A stretch of 64,000 nucleotides of DNA from positions 682,001-746,000 of the forward strand of contig NZ_SGXE01000001.1 in the NCBI RefSeq assembly GCF_004216895.1, in the 5' to 3' direction. Every line of letters starts with the position of its first letter. Position 1 is the stretch's first letter. Both the position numbers and the translations under genes were made by a program. Source of the DNA: Aquimarina brevivitae (lineage in GTDB: Bacteria > Bacteroidota > Bacteroidia > Flavobacteriales > Flavobacteriaceae). Positions 18,547 to 28,140 of this stretch are shown piece after piece. The notes under the pieces were generated by a model. It was not told where the DNA came from. It saw nothing but the letters and a program-made list of their open reading frames with translations, and did not search any database.

Positions 18547-21237
18547 CTATAGATTATTAAAGTACAATCCAATATAATACTGTGAGCCGATATTACCGGT
18601 ACCTAATGCGGTAAAATATTCTTCACCGGTTAAGTTTGTACCTCCTAATTTGATCTTTGCTTTCAGTGCAGGGATTCTATAGTTAATTTGTGCATCAAAG
18701 ACAGTAAAGGAAGGAACTTCACCTACTGCAAATGCGGATTCCCAAATATAATCAGTGCTCCATCTAACAGCGGTATTGAAACCGAAGTTTCTCAATAAGT
18801 TTTCGTTACCAAACATAGCTTTGAACTTATGTCTTGGCGTATTAAAACTAGTTCTAAACCCAGGGTCTTGACTTTGATCAAAATCTTGCTCAGCAAACGT
18901 ATAGCTGGTATTCAATTCATAATTGCCGAAAACTCTTGCAGATATTCCGAATACTGCTCCATAAGAGTTGATATCCGCAGTAGAGTTGGTTATGGTTTGG
19001 AAACCAGCGAAGTTACCCGCTCTTAACGAATTTTCTGCTTCTGTAGTTCCCACATCACCCGATAACGGACTTGCTACATCAACTGTAGCAATAAAGTCTT
19101 GATACATATTGTAGTACCCGCTAACATCTAATAATAATTTACCAAAATCGGCGCGGTACCCCAGTTCAATTGCAGTTACTTTTTCTGGTTTTACAATGTC
19201 TGGGTTTGCGATTTCTAATACAGAAGTATCCGTTCCTCCAGTTTGTAAAAACGCTCTTACCGAGTTGGCAGTATATGAATTTTCATAGGCTGCACGACCA
19301 CTAATTTGTGTTCCATTAACTACTCTTGTATAACGATCTAAATTAGCTTCTGCAGAACCGACAACTGCACCCTCACCTATATCTAACCCAATAAACAAGT
19401 CTTGAGTAGTTGGGTTTCTAAAACCTGTTTGGATAGAAGCTCTAATATTTCTGTTTCGATTTCTACCCAGGGTATAACCTACAGAGAATCTAGGAGAATA
19501 GTTTCCATCGAAAAGCTCGGACTTATCATATCGAACAGATCCAGTTAGTTTTAAACGATCATCAATTAATTTTTTCTGTATTTGTGAATATATACCAAAC
19601 TCAGAGTAGTCGATAGATCCATCAAAATCCGTATAGATGGTTCCGTCAGAAATTAAATTATATTCTCTAAATGATCCACCAATTTGTATATCTGCAAAAT
19701 CACCTAATAGATGTGAAAAATTGTAATTGGCATCGTGGTGTGTAAATTGTGTTTTAGAAATAAATCTAGCACCTGTTTCAAAATCAGGGTCACTAGTTAC
19801 TGAATTAAATGCATTCTGAAATTCAGCTGTACCCGGCTCAAAGCGACCCGTATCTGCAAAGTCTCTTGCAGCACTATGCGCTAATTCTTCTGATCCTGTT
19901 TGAGAAAATGCCTGTTGAAAAGCAAAAGCGTACTCGCCAAACCATTGTTGGTCACTCTTCCATCTGCGGTTAATATTTATTCCTGCAAATCGAGTGTCGT
20001 ATGCATCTCCCGCATCTTCTGCAGTGATATAGCTTCTAATAAAGAAATTGTCATTTCTAACTTCAAGTTTGTGTTGTTGTAATAGGAAGTTTTTTAACGA
20101 GAAGCGATTGGAATCTTGAAACATAGTTTGTCCCTTACCAACTTTGGCAGCATATATAATTTCGAAATCATCACCAAAAGGTCTGTAGTGCAGTGATCCA
20201 TCAAATTTTATACTTTCTGCTTCGTAATCGGTTAAGTCGGCTTCATCATATCCAGTTCTTGAAACAAATCCGATGCCCGGTAAAGCGGTCCTCACTTCAT
20301 CTCCATATACATTTAAACCGTCGTAAGCAGGATCTTCCGCTCTACTTTCACCAGGATTTAATACGTTATCTCTATTGGAAGCGTACCAATCCGTACCTCT
20401 CAAATAGGCAAAGTTCACTTTGGCTGCAAATTTATCTCCAAAGGCTTTTGCCATTCGTAAACCTACATCATAAAACTCATTATCACCAGCTGCTTCTTGT
20501 GACGTTATACCAGTTTTAAAATAGGTGCTTATACCTTGATGATCAAACGGATTTTTGGTATTCATAAATAAAATACCATTAAATGCATTTGCTCCATATA
20601 AAGCCGATGATGCACCAGGTAATAATTCTATATTTTGGACATCCAATTCATTAACCCCAATAAGGTTACCTAATGCGAAATTCAAGGATGGAGAAACATT
20701 GTCCATTCCATCGATTAATTGTACAAATCGAGTGTTAGTAAAGGTTGCAAACCCTCTGGTATTTATAGATTGAAAGGTTAAACTATTGGTATTTACGTCA
20801 ACTCCTTTTATATTTTCTAAGCCAGCATAAAAATCAGCAGATGGCGCAGCTTTGACGTCATTAATACCATAACGTTCAATACTAACCGGAGACTCAAAGA
20901 TACGTTCTGGAGCTCTAGATGCTGCAACTACAAGCTCATCAAGAAAGCTGATTTCTTTTAAGGTAATATTTACTTCAATAGTTCCTGAGTTTACTACTTC
21001 AGTAACAGGTTCAAAACCTACACTGCTAATCTCTAAAGTATAGGGATACTCTTTATTGGTAGTAATAGCAAAAAAACCATCGAAATCTGAGATAGTTCTT
21101 TGGTCTGTTCCTTTAAGTTGTACGGAAACTCCAGGAATCGGTTGACCGTATTCGTCGGTAATATTACCATAGAGCGATGTTTGCGCAAAGCTAATAATGC
21201 TTATAAAAAGCATCAGTAGGGTAGTAATAATTTTCAT
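18547..21237 (-). CDS. TonB-dependent receptor, paralogue 3
   Basis: An 896-residue third member of the tandem receptor family. Signal peptide to about residue 18 (IISFAQ), regulatory-like beta domain to about 105, TonB-box-like DELVVAASR, plug with RGFATFTNTRFVQLIDGMD and ALYGANAFNG, and barrel ending LYFNNL. Overall it reads as closely related to both other copies over its full length, with loops as the variable parts. A TATTTTCG element at 21265-21272 on the minus strand is a one-mismatch promoter match about 28 nt before the ATG, so each receptor probably has its own promoter. Outer-membrane, TonB/ExbBD-dependent uptake of an unidentified ligand. Confidence 0.92.
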   Translation of the reverse strand: MKIITTLLMLFISIISFAQTSLYGNITDEYGQPIPGVSVQLKGTDQRTISDFDGFFAITTNKEYPYTLEISSVGFEPVTEVVNSGTIEVNITLKEISFLDELVVAASRAPERIFESPVSIERYGINDVKAAPSADFYAGLENIKGVDVNTNSLTFQSINTRGFATFTNTRFVQLIDGMDNVSPSLNFALGNLIGVNELDVQNIELLPGASSALYGANAFNGILFMNTKNPFDHQGISTYFKTGITSQEAAGDNEFYDVGLRMAKAFGDKFAAKVNFAYLRGTDWYASNRDNVLNPGESRAEDPAYDGLNVYGDEVRTALPGIGFVSRTGYDEADLTDYEAESIKFDGSLHYRPFGDDFEIIYAAKVGKGQTMFQDSNRFSLKNFLLQQHKLEVRNDNFFIRSYITAEDAGDAYDTRFAGININRRWKSDQQWFGEYAFAFQQAFSQTGSEELAHSAARDFADTGRFEPGTAEFQNAFNSVTSDPDFETGARFISKTQFTHHDANYNFSHLLGDFADIQIGGSFREYNLISDGTIYTDFDGSIDYSEFGIYSQIQKKLIDDRLKLTGSVRYDKSELFDGNYSPRFSVGYTLGRNRNRNIRASIQTGFRNPTTQDLFIGLDIGEGAVVGSAEANLDRYTRVVNGTQISGRAAYENSYTANSVRAFLQTGGTDTSVLEIANPDIVKPEKVTAIELGYRADFGKLLLDVSGYYNMYQDFIATVDVASPLSGDVGTTEAENSLRAGNFAGFQTITNSTADINSYGAVFGISARVFGNYELNTSYTFAEQDFDQSQDPGFRTSFNTPRHKFKAMFGNENLLRNFGFNTAVRWSTDYIWESAFAVGEVPSFTVFDAQINYRIPALKAKIKLGGTNLTGEEYFTALGTGNIGSQYYIGLYFNNL

Positions 21238-21446
21238 AATGGATAAAATTTAGATTTGGATCCGCGAAAATACTGTAAATCCGTATATTAGAAAATTTTA
21301 ATGCGGTTTTACCATAATTTTTATGGCTTTGAAAAATAAAGCCTATAAAATTTAAAGAAAAATCAACATATCCACTAAGTTCTTAAAAAACAAGCAAGTA
21401 TTGTGTTAAATTAAAACTAAATATATAACGTATGGCTGTCTAGAAG

Positions 21447-23294
21447 TTATTCTACTGTAACTGATTTTGCTAAATTTCTGGGTTGATCCACATTTTTTCC
21501 TAACATAACCGCGATATAGTAGGATAATATTTGTAATGGGATGGTTGTAAGTAAGGGCGTTAAAAATTCTTCAGTTTCGGGGATTTCAATAACGTGATCA
21601 GCTAATTCTTTTACAGTAACATCTCCTTCTGTAACAACAGCTATAATTTTACCTTGGCGAGATTTAATTTCTTGAATATTGCTAACGATTTTATCGTAAT
21701 GGCCTTTTTTGGTAGCAATAACAACTACAGGCATTTGCTCATCGATAAGAGCAATAGGACCATGTTTCATTTCTGCTGCTGGATACCCTTCTGCATGGAT
21801 GTACGAAATTTCTTTCAACTTTAATGCTCCTTCTAAAGCTACTGGAAAATTAAAACCTCTACCTAAATACAAGAAATTTTTGGCTTCCTTGTAAGTTTCT
21901 GCAATACTTTTTACGTGCGCTGCGGATTGAAGTGAAATTTTTACTTTTTCAGGAATTCGCTCTAATTCTTGTAAGTAATAGTGAAAATCACTTTTAGGAA
22001 TTGTTCCTTTACTCTCCGCTAGCTTAAGTGCAATAAGTGCTAAAACGGTGATTTGAGTTGTAAATGCTTTAGTAGATGCTACACCAATTTCTGGACCTGC
22101 GTGAGTGTAGGCTCCTGCATGCGTTTCTCTTGATATCGAAGAGCCAACTACATTACAAACACCAAAAACAAAAGCTCCTTTTTCTTTAGCTAGCTTAATA
22201 GCCGCCATAGTATCTGCGGTTTCGCCACTTTGAGATATAGCAATAATAACATCATCCTGGTGTATTACTGGGTTACGGTATCTAAATTCAGAAGCATACT
22301 CAACCTCTACAGGTAATCTAACTAATTCTTCGAAAATGTACTCAGCAACTAATCCGGCGTGCCAAGAGGTACCACACGCAACAATTACAATCCGTTTTGC
22401 GTTTAATAATTTTGTTAAATTATCATCAACACCAGCCATTTTGATAATGCCTTCATCCACTCGCATTCTACCTCTAAAGGTATCACTGATCGCATTAGGT
22501 TGCTCATAGATTTCTTTGAGCATAAAATGATCATAGCCTCCCTTTTCGATTTGCTCAAGGTTTAATTGCAATTCTTGTAAATAAGGATCAACGCTGGTAT
22601 CATCCTTAATTTTACGAACTTTAACTTCTTTACCTCTTCTAACTATTGCCATTTCTCCGTCTTCAAGATAAATCGCATTATTGGTGTATTCGATAAATGG
22701 AGAAGCATCAGAGGCGATAAAAAATTCATCTTCACCAACACCTATGGCAAGGGGACTACCTAACCTAGCAACAATAATTTCATCAGGCTTATTTTTATCA
22801 AAAACCGCTATAGCGTAAGCGCCAATAGTTTGGTTTAGCGCTAATTGCACAGCTTTTCCTAATTTTACGTTTTCTTTAGTTTTAACTTCTTCTATTAGAT
22901 TTACTAAAACTTCAGTATCGGTATCAGAAGTAAAGGTATACCCTCTCTTTTTTAATTCCGTCTTTAAAGCGTCATAATTTTCTATAATTCCATTATGAAT
23001 TATCACTAGGTCGCCAGAGTTGGAATAATGTGGATGTGAGTTAACATCATTAGGCACTCCATGTGTGGCCCATCTGGTGTGTCCTATGCCAATAGTACCC
23101 TCAGTGCTAATTTCATTTTCTAACTTATCCTGTAGATCTGCTACCTTACCCTTGGTTTTAGAAAGCTTAATAGTCTTGCCATCATAAAGCGCTATACCAG
23201 CTGAATCATAGCCTCGATATTCTAATCGTTTTAATCCTTTTAATATAATTGGATATGCTTGTCTATGTCCTATGTAACCTACAATTCCGCACAT
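21447..23294 (-). CDS. glmS: Glutamine--fructose-6-phosphate aminotransferase (isomerizing)
   Basis: GlmS makes glucosamine-6-phosphate from fructose-6-phosphate and glutamine, the first committed step to UDP-GlcNAc for peptidoglycan and lipopolysaccharide. The 615-residue protein starts MCGIVGYIG, where C2 after Met removal is the N-terminal nucleophile of the glutaminase domain (about 1-220, with RWATHG and HNGIIENY). Two SIS domains follow (SQSGETADT; SSKAFTTQ-like VASTKAFT), ending PRNLAKSVTVE as is typical. It is 38 nt after the DUF4270 gene in the same direction. I see no glmS ribozyme in that gap, as expected outside Firmicutes. Confidence 0.97.
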   Translation of the reverse strand: MCGIVGYIGHRQAYPIILKGLKRLEYRGYDSAGIALYDGKTIKLSKTKGKVADLQDKLENEISTEGTIGIGHTRWATHGVPNDVNSHPHYSNSGDLVIIHNGIIENYDALKTELKKRGYTFTSDTDTEVLVNLIEEVKTKENVKLGKAVQLALNQTIGAYAIAVFDKNKPDEIIVARLGSPLAIGVGEDEFFIASDASPFIEYTNNAIYLEDGEMAIVRRGKEVKVRKIKDDTSVDPYLQELQLNLEQIEKGGYDHFMLKEIYEQPNAISDTFRGRMRVDEGIIKMAGVDDNLTKLLNAKRIVIVACGTSWHAGLVAEYIFEELVRLPVEVEYASEFRYRNPVIHQDDVIIAISQSGETADTMAAIKLAKEKGAFVFGVCNVVGSSISRETHAGAYTHAGPEIGVASTKAFTTQITVLALIALKLAESKGTIPKSDFHYYLQELERIPEKVKISLQSAAHVKSIAETYKEAKNFLYLGRGFNFPVALEGALKLKEISYIHAEGYPAAEMKHGPIALIDEQMPVVVIATKKGHYDKIVSNIQEIKSRQGKIIAVVTEGDVTVKELADHVIEIPETEEFLTPLLTTIPLQILSYYIAVMLGKNVDQPRNLAKSVTVE

Positions 23295-23332
23295 ATGAGT
23301 TGATATTATGTATTTGAATTACTGTATCGTAA

Positions 23333-24979
23333 TTATTTTGTATAAAAAATTTCCAGCTTTACTCGCTTAGACTCTGGAACGTTGGCACCTGGTCCGTGTA
23401 AAATAGTACCCTCATGAGAAACTATGGATGAAAAAGGTATTCTTCTATCAGCTTCGTCTGCAGGGGTATTAAATCCATTAGCCAATCCGGTAATATTTAC
23501 ATTTTGAGAAACGGCTATACCTAATTTAACATTGTCCTCGTCGCGATTTAAGACATCAATTATATGTCTTGTTAATCGAATTTTATAGAATTCACCATTT
23601 TCATCAGCATCTCTTGATAATCTTTCCAGGTGATTTGTTATAGAATTAATAGGGTTACTTTCATTATTGGTGCCATCAAAATAATCTATAAGTACTGAGC
23701 CTGTATTTTCATTAAATATAAAAATTCTTTCTGGTTCATTGCTTCCGGAAACCATTTTATCTTGATCAACATATATCTTTAAATTTGCTTCATTAATTAA
23801 CCATTCTTGGTTTCTGAGATACTCTAATTCAGTAATTTGCTCTCCCTCTTCGTTGAAAACAGGATCTCCATTTTCATCAAATGCAGGTTCATTAAAGAAT
23901 TCTAAAACTCCATATGAACCTTCACCTCCTTTTAAATAGATATTCTCTTCACCAGAAATTTCTCCTTGTTCTTCAGGGCCATAAGTGGCCTCAATATCAG
24001 GGTTTAAGGTATTGGATATAGCATTAATTACATTGTTGGTAAAACTAAACACATATTCTTGTTGACCCCTTACCGTATCGTCTGTTGATCCGTCATTATT
24101 GGTGTCCTCAATATCTCTGATATCCGTGGTATATTGTAAAGTAATAGTTGCCTCAGAAATATCAAACTTAAACATATTACCGGCAGAGGCACTTTCTGTT
24201 TTAATATATATTCCTCTAAAATAATTTCTGAAGTTATTTGCATTGCTCAACTCTGGTTGCCCTTCTTTATCTATGATCTCTTGTTTGAAATAATTTACTA
24301 TTTCTTCACTAAATTCTATTCTTAATTGAGGTGGAAGTCTTTGAATCTGAGGAGGCGTATCTTCATCATTGTCATCGTCTATTTCTACAAGAACTTCTTC
24401 TGCAGAAGGTTTAAAATCAAGTGTGTCTGCTAATAGTTGTCCTTCTAAGGATGAAAAAGTACTGATGTCGTTAGAATAATATATTTTTCTTTCCTCAGGC
24501 ATACTAGGATTAAAGTCAGAAAGGAAATAATTAGACCTATAAATTCTTAAATTAATAGTGCTTTCTCCATATACGGAGTCCAGTTCATAAGTATTTACTA
24601 TTTCTTCGTTCTCATTAGTTTCAGTTGAAATTAACTCTGAATAATAAGGGATGCTAAGTATCACTTTATCCAAAACAGGATTTTCCCCAAAAACAGGATT
24701 ATAATTAGGAGGCTCTATCTGTGATAATAAACTATATTCTGTTTTGCCATAAACCGGATCTACATATATACCTAACATATTGCAGGGTAAATTCGTTGCC
24801 TGAACCGCACTCAATTTTTTGGTAACAGCAGTTGGATAGGCAATGTAACTGTCATTCTGAAAATTTACATCTCCAATAATTTCATCACCAACTGTATTAA
24901 AATCATCATTACAGGATATGGCTGTTAAAGCTATGGTAAAACAAACCACTGCTTTTACTATTCTATTTTTCAAATTCAT
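23333..24979 (-). CDS. DUF4270 domain lipoprotein
   Basis: A 548-residue predicted lipoprotein with lipobox cysteine C23 (TAISC), followed by an acidic start (NDDFNTVGDEI). The whole mature part matches what I know of DUF4270 proteins: a beta-rich, Asp/Glu/Asn-rich envelope protein of Bacteroidota with unknown function. It sits between the starch-synthase-like gene (14 nt upstream) and glmS (38 nt downstream), an order conserved in many flavobacteria, so it belongs to that transcript. No catalytic motif is visible. Confidence 0.85.
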   Translation of the reverse strand: MNLKNRIVKAVVCFTIALTAISCNDDFNTVGDEIIGDVNFQNDSYIAYPTAVTKKLSAVQATNLPCNMLGIYVDPVYGKTEYSLLSQIEPPNYNPVFGENPVLDKVILSIPYYSELISTETNENEEIVNTYELDSVYGESTINLRIYRSNYFLSDFNPSMPEERKIYYSNDISTFSSLEGQLLADTLDFKPSAEEVLVEIDDDNDEDTPPQIQRLPPQLRIEFSEEIVNYFKQEIIDKEGQPELSNANNFRNYFRGIYIKTESASAGNMFKFDISEATITLQYTTDIRDIEDTNNDGSTDDTVRGQQEYVFSFTNNVINAISNTLNPDIEATYGPEEQGEISGEENIYLKGGEGSYGVLEFFNEPAFDENGDPVFNEEGEQITELEYLRNQEWLINEANLKIYVDQDKMVSGSNEPERIFIFNENTGSVLIDYFDGTNNESNPINSITNHLERLSRDADENGEFYKIRLTRHIIDVLNRDEDNVKLGIAVSQNVNITGLANGFNTPADEADRRIPFSSIVSHEGTILHGPGANVPESKRVKLEIFYTK

Positions 24980-24993
24980 AAATGTTTATAAGC

Positions 24994-25803
24994 TTATACC
25001 AATACTTCAGACTCATAAAAAGTCTCATAGGCATCCGCAAATTCTTCCGGTTTTTTATACTCTAAAACCGGTTGCTCAATACTTTTTAAATGCTCCTCAA
25101 TTTCTGAAGGAATTTCTTCAGAACCAACAATAATGGCATCAGAGTGATTGATGGCAACTTTCATGATGTTCGCATATGAAGGTTTAGCCAAAATTTCAAT
25201 TTTATCTTCAGCTATACCGTCAAATTTAATCTTATCCATCATTTTCTTATCTAACGTACCATCAAATCCTTGATTGTATACTGAGGTAACTATTTTGCTT
25301 TCGCTAAATAAGGGTTCATTAGCATAGTAGTTCCTTAAGTACAATGGTAATAAAGAGGCTAACCAACCGTGAACGTGAATCACATCTGGTGACCAATTTA
25401 ATTTTTTCACCGTTTCAATAACTCCCTTAGCAAAAAAGATTGCTCGCTCATCGTTATCTGGGAAAAGATTTCCATCTTCATCCGATAAGGTTGCTTTTCT
25501 TTTAAAATAATCTTCATTATCAATGAAATATACCTGCATCCGTTCTTTAGGAATGGAAGCCACCTTTATAATCAATGGCATGTCCAAATCGTTAATTACT
25601 AAGTTCATACCAGACAAACGGATCACTTCGTGAAGTTGATGTCTTCTTTCATTAATGTTACCGTATCGAGGCATAAAAATCCTAATTTGGCCACCTTTAC
25701 TATTGACCATTCTTGGAGCCTCAAATGACATTGATGAAATTTCCGTTTCTGGTAAATAAGGTATTACTTCTGATGATACGTACAATATCCTCTTGTCTTT
25801 CAT
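24994..25803 (-). CDS. Short glycogen/starch synthase-domain protein (GT5 N-terminal domain only)
   Basis: A 269-residue cytosolic protein that resembles only the first Rossmann domain of GT5 glycogen synthase (RILYVSSEVIPY; FMPRYGNINERRHQLHEV; VIHVHGWLASLLPLYL). The complete enzymes are about 470 residues and carry a second glycosyltransferase domain that is absent here, although the gene ends with a normal stop and is not a fragment of a longer frame. The ADP-glucose-binding KxGGL motif after SSEV is replaced by PETEISSMSF, so synthase activity is doubtful. Databases commonly name it glycogen synthase; I would treat it as a GT5-derived protein of unknown function. It is the first gene of the run leading to DUF4270 and glmS, and divergent from panC. 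Confidence 0.8.
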   Translation of the reverse strand: MKDKRILYVSSEVIPYLPETEISSMSFEAPRMVNSKGGQIRIFMPRYGNINERRHQLHEVIRLSGMNLVINDLDMPLIIKVASIPKERMQVYFIDNEDYFKRKATLSDEDGNLFPDNDERAIFFAKGVIETVKKLNWSPDVIHVHGWLASLLPLYLRNYYANEPLFSESKIVTSVYNQGFDGTLDKKMMDKIKFDGIAEDKIEILAKPSYANIMKVAINHSDAIIVGSEEIPSEIEEHLKSIEQPVLEYKKPEEFADAYETFYESEVLV

Positions 25804-25844
25804 ATAAATCGAAACTTTGTCGTCTTCCTAAGAATAAATTTTTG

Positions 25845-25852
25845 CAAAATTA
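25845..25852 (-). promoter_or_regulatory. -7 element upstream of the starch-synthase-like gene
   Basis: TAATTTTG on the minus strand, an exact TAnnTTTG match 42 nt before the ATG; likely drives the three-gene run to glmS. Confidence 0.5.
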
Positions 25853-25883
25853 CGAAAATTTATGTAGTCTCCCAGTAATATCT

Positions 25884-25891
25884 TATTTTTG
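25884..25891 (+). promoter_or_regulatory. -7 element upstream of panC
   Basis: TATTTTTG, an exact TAnnTTTG match ending 23 nt before the panC ATG. It is back to back with the divergent element about 32 nt away. Confidence 0.5.
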
Positions 25892-25914
25892 CACGCTTTT
25901 AATGCAAAAAATCA

Positions 25915-26763
25915 ATGGAGCTATACACCAAAAGACGGGATCTAGAAGCAGAAGTTGCAAAACTAAAAAAACAAAATCTGGATATAGGTTTTGTCCCTAC
26001 TATGGGAGCATTACATAGTGGGCACTTAGCTTTGGTAAAGCAAGCCGCTAAAGATAACGAAATAGTGGTAGTTAGCATCTTTGTCAATCCAACTCAATTT
26101 AATAATAAAGCAGATTTAGCACACTATCCAAGAACGCTTAAGGAGGATATGGATTTGTTGACAAATATATTAGAAACTGTTATGGTTTTTGCTCCTGCCC
26201 CAGAGGAGGTTTATGGTGAGGAGGCAAAAGCTACTTCGTATGATTTTGGTGGTTTGGAGTTAGAAATGGAAGGAAAATTTAGACCAGGCCATTTTAATGG
26301 GGTAGGGACTGTGCTAAAACATTTATTTGATATCGTAAAGCCAGATCGTGCTTATTTTGGTGAAAAGGATTATCAGCAATTACAAATTGTAAAGAAACTT
26401 GTAGAAATTGAAAAAATGGCAGTTCAAATAATTGGGTGCCCTATTTATCGCGAAAGCTCTGGATTGGCTTTAAGTTCGCGAAATACAAGGTTAAACTCAG
26501 TGCAAACAAAAGCATCACCCAAAATATATGAAGTTCTTAAGCAAGTTAAAGAAGACTTTGGCACAAAAAGTGTAGAGGAACTAAATGCCTGGGTGTCAGA
26601 ACAATTTAGTGATGATCCTGATCTCAAATTAGAATATTTTGAAATCGCAAACGCAATTAATCTCAAAACCGCAAAGCGAAAGAATAAAGGAGAAGAATAT
26701 CGTGCATTTATTGCTGTTTTTGCGGGAGAAGTGAGGTTGATTGATAACATTGCCCTAAATTAA
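25915..26763 (+). CDS. panC: Pantothenate synthetase
   Basis: PanC joins pantoate and beta-alanine using ATP to make pantothenate, the precursor of coenzyme A, in the cytosol. The 282-residue protein shows the nucleotidyl-transferase start PTMGALHSGHLALV with the HxGH site, FVNPTQFN, the pantoate-binding region RPGHFNGVGTVLKHLF, FGEKDYQQL, and the second nucleotide motif RESSGLALSSRN. It is followed by panD 19 nt downstream, which supplies the beta-alanine, so the two act in sequence. PanD nevertheless seems to have its own promoter. Confidence 0.97.
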   Translation: MELYTKRRDLEAEVAKLKKQNLDIGFVPTMGALHSGHLALVKQAAKDNEIVVVSIFVNPTQFNNKADLAHYPRTLKEDMDLLTNILETVMVFAPAPEEVYGEEAKATSYDFGGLELEMEGKFRPGHFNGVGTVLKHLFDIVKPDRAYFGEKDYQQLQIVKKLVEIEKMAVQIIGCPIYRESSGLALSSRNTRLNSVQTKASPKIYEVLKQVKEDFGTKSVEELNAWVSEQFSDDPDLKLEYFEIANAINLKTAKRKNKGEEYRAFIAVFAGEVRLIDNIALN

Positions 26764-26778
26764 AATTAATTAACTTTG
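26750..26778 (+). promoter_or_regulatory. Promoter overlapping the panC end, directly before panD
   Basis: TTG at 26750-26752, 18-nt spacer, then TAACTTTG at 26771-26778, an exact match to TAnnTTTG. Only TAAC separates it from the panD ATG, so the transcript should start at or almost at the start codon. Confidence 0.5.
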
Positions 26779-26782
26779 TAAC

Positions 26783-27133
26783 ATGTTTGTACACGTAGTA
26801 AAATCTAAAATACATAGAGTAAAAGTTACAGGAGCTGATCTAAATTATATTGGTAGTATTACCATAGATCAGGACCTGATGGATGCTGCCAATATTATTG
26901 AAGGCGAAAAAGTTCAGATTGTAAATAATAACAATGGAGAGCGCCTAGAGACTTATGCAATTCCTGGTCCAAGGAATAGTGGTGAAATAACGCTAAATGG
27001 AGCAGCTGCTCGAAAAGTAGCAAAAGGAGATGTGCTTATCTTGATCGCATATGCGATGATGGATATTGAAGAGGCTAAAAATTTTAAACCAAAATTGCTT
27101 TTTCCTGATGAGGAAACTAATTTATTAAAATAA
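26783..27133 (+). CDS. panD: Aspartate 1-decarboxylase (pyruvoyl enzyme precursor)
   Basis: PanD decarboxylates aspartate to beta-alanine for pantothenate synthesis. The 116-residue proenzyme contains the self-cleavage site G24-S25 within NYIGSITID; cleavage turns S25 into the pyruvoyl cofactor. K9 and the [11 protein letters not shown] segment are also typical. It follows panC in the pathway and in the genome. The next gene starts on the base after its stop codon. A promoter element 4 nt before its ATG suggests an additional, perhaps leaderless, transcript. Confidence 0.96.
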   Translation: MFVHVVKSKIHRVKVTGADLNYIGSITIDQDLMDAANIIEGEKVQIVNNNNGERLETYAIPGPRNSGEITLNGAAARKVAKGDVLILIAYAMMDIEEAKNFKPKLLFPDEETNLLK

Positions 27134-28099
27134 GTGAATTCTAAACTCAGTAAAGCCTTAAAGATCATACTCCCACTACTGTTGGGAGTTTTTTTAATAT
27201 GGTATTCTATAGCTTCTGCCACTGAGGAAGAAAAAAAAGAATTGGCTCATTATATCTCCAATGCTGATCTATCTTGGGTGGTATTATCTATTGTTTTAGG
27301 TTTAATATCACATTTATCGCGTGCCTATCGATGGAATTTTTTATTAAAACCAATAGGGTATTCTGTATCACTTCAAAATAGCTTTATGGCTATAATGGCA
27401 GGCTATTTAGCTAATTTAGGAATTCCAAGATCAGGTGAATTGATTAGAGCGGGCATTATCACTACCTACGAAGAGGTGCCTTTTAAGAAATCATTCGGCA
27501 CTATTATTTCAGAGCGTGTGGTGGATTTATTGATGCTTTGCTTAATAATTTTGATCACATTACTATTTGAATCAGAACAACTATTGTCCTATTTAGGTAG
27601 CAAATTGGCGAATCCATTAATTACAGTTTTGATTTTAATAAGCGCAATACTTGCAGGTATTTTTTTACTGCGTTTACTTAAAAAATCAGAAAACCGTTTA
27701 GTGATCAAGATTAGAAATTTTGGAGAAGGATTATTGGAGGGCGTAAAAAGTATTTACCAGTTAAAAAAGAAATGGCCGTTTATTATACATACCTTGCTTA
27801 TTTGGGCACTATATGTATTAATGTTTTATGTGGTAAAGTATACGGTTCCTGGCGGAGCAGAAATTGGGATAGGCATAATATTAGTCACTTTTGTTGCAGG
27901 ATCCTTGGCCATTTCTCTAACCAATGGAGGCATTGGTGTTTTTCCATTGGCCATAGCTGTTGTTTTGCAATTATATGATATTGATAAATCTATTGGATTA
28001 GCTTATGGATGGATCTTATGGGGTTCTCAAACTGCAATAACTATCCTATTTGGAGCGTTATCCTTTTTGTTGCTACCGCTATTAAATAGAGTCAAATAA
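27134..28099 (+). CDS. YbhN / LPG-synthase-TM family membrane protein (flippase-like domain)
   Basis: A 321-residue inner-membrane protein with seven to eight predicted helices, of the lysylphosphatidylglycerol-synthase transmembrane (YbhN, UPF0104) family. Family features are the HLSRAYRWNFLL segment near residue 55, NLGIPRSGELIRAG near 95, and the late AGSLAISLTNGGIGVFPLA motif. The cytosolic aminoacyl-transferase domain of MprF is absent, so it is not a complete LPG synthase; lipid translocation is a guess from the family name. The start codon is GTG immediately after the panD stop, implying translational coupling to panD. Confidence 0.85.
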   Translation: MNSKLSKALKIILPLLLGVFLIWYSIASATEEEKKELAHYISNADLSWVVLSIVLGLISHLSRAYRWNFLLKPIGYSVSLQNSFMAIMAGYLANLGIPRSGELIRAGIITTYEEVPFKKSFGTIISERVVDLLMLCLIILITLLFESEQLLSYLGSKLANPLITVLILISAILAGIFLLRLLKKSENRLVIKIRNFGEGLLEGVKSIYQLKKKWPFIIHTLLIWALYVLMFYVVKYTVPGGAEIGIGIILVTFVAGSLAISLTNGGIGVFPLAIAVVLQLYDIDKSIGLAYGWILWGSQTAITILFGALSFLLLPLLNRVK

Positions 28100-28140
28100 T
28101 TATTATATATTGCTAGTTACTTAACCTAAATAAATTGTTT

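Noticed and set aside
11023..21237. SusC/SusD-type glycan utilisation locus
   Set aside because: The receptors lack SusC hallmarks as far as I can see, and no SusD-like lipoprotein, glycoside hydrolase or sensor is adjacent.
23295..23332. glmS ribozyme or leader riboswitch in the gap before glmS
   Set aside because: The gap is only 38 nt and shows no structure; such ribozymes are a Firmicutes feature.
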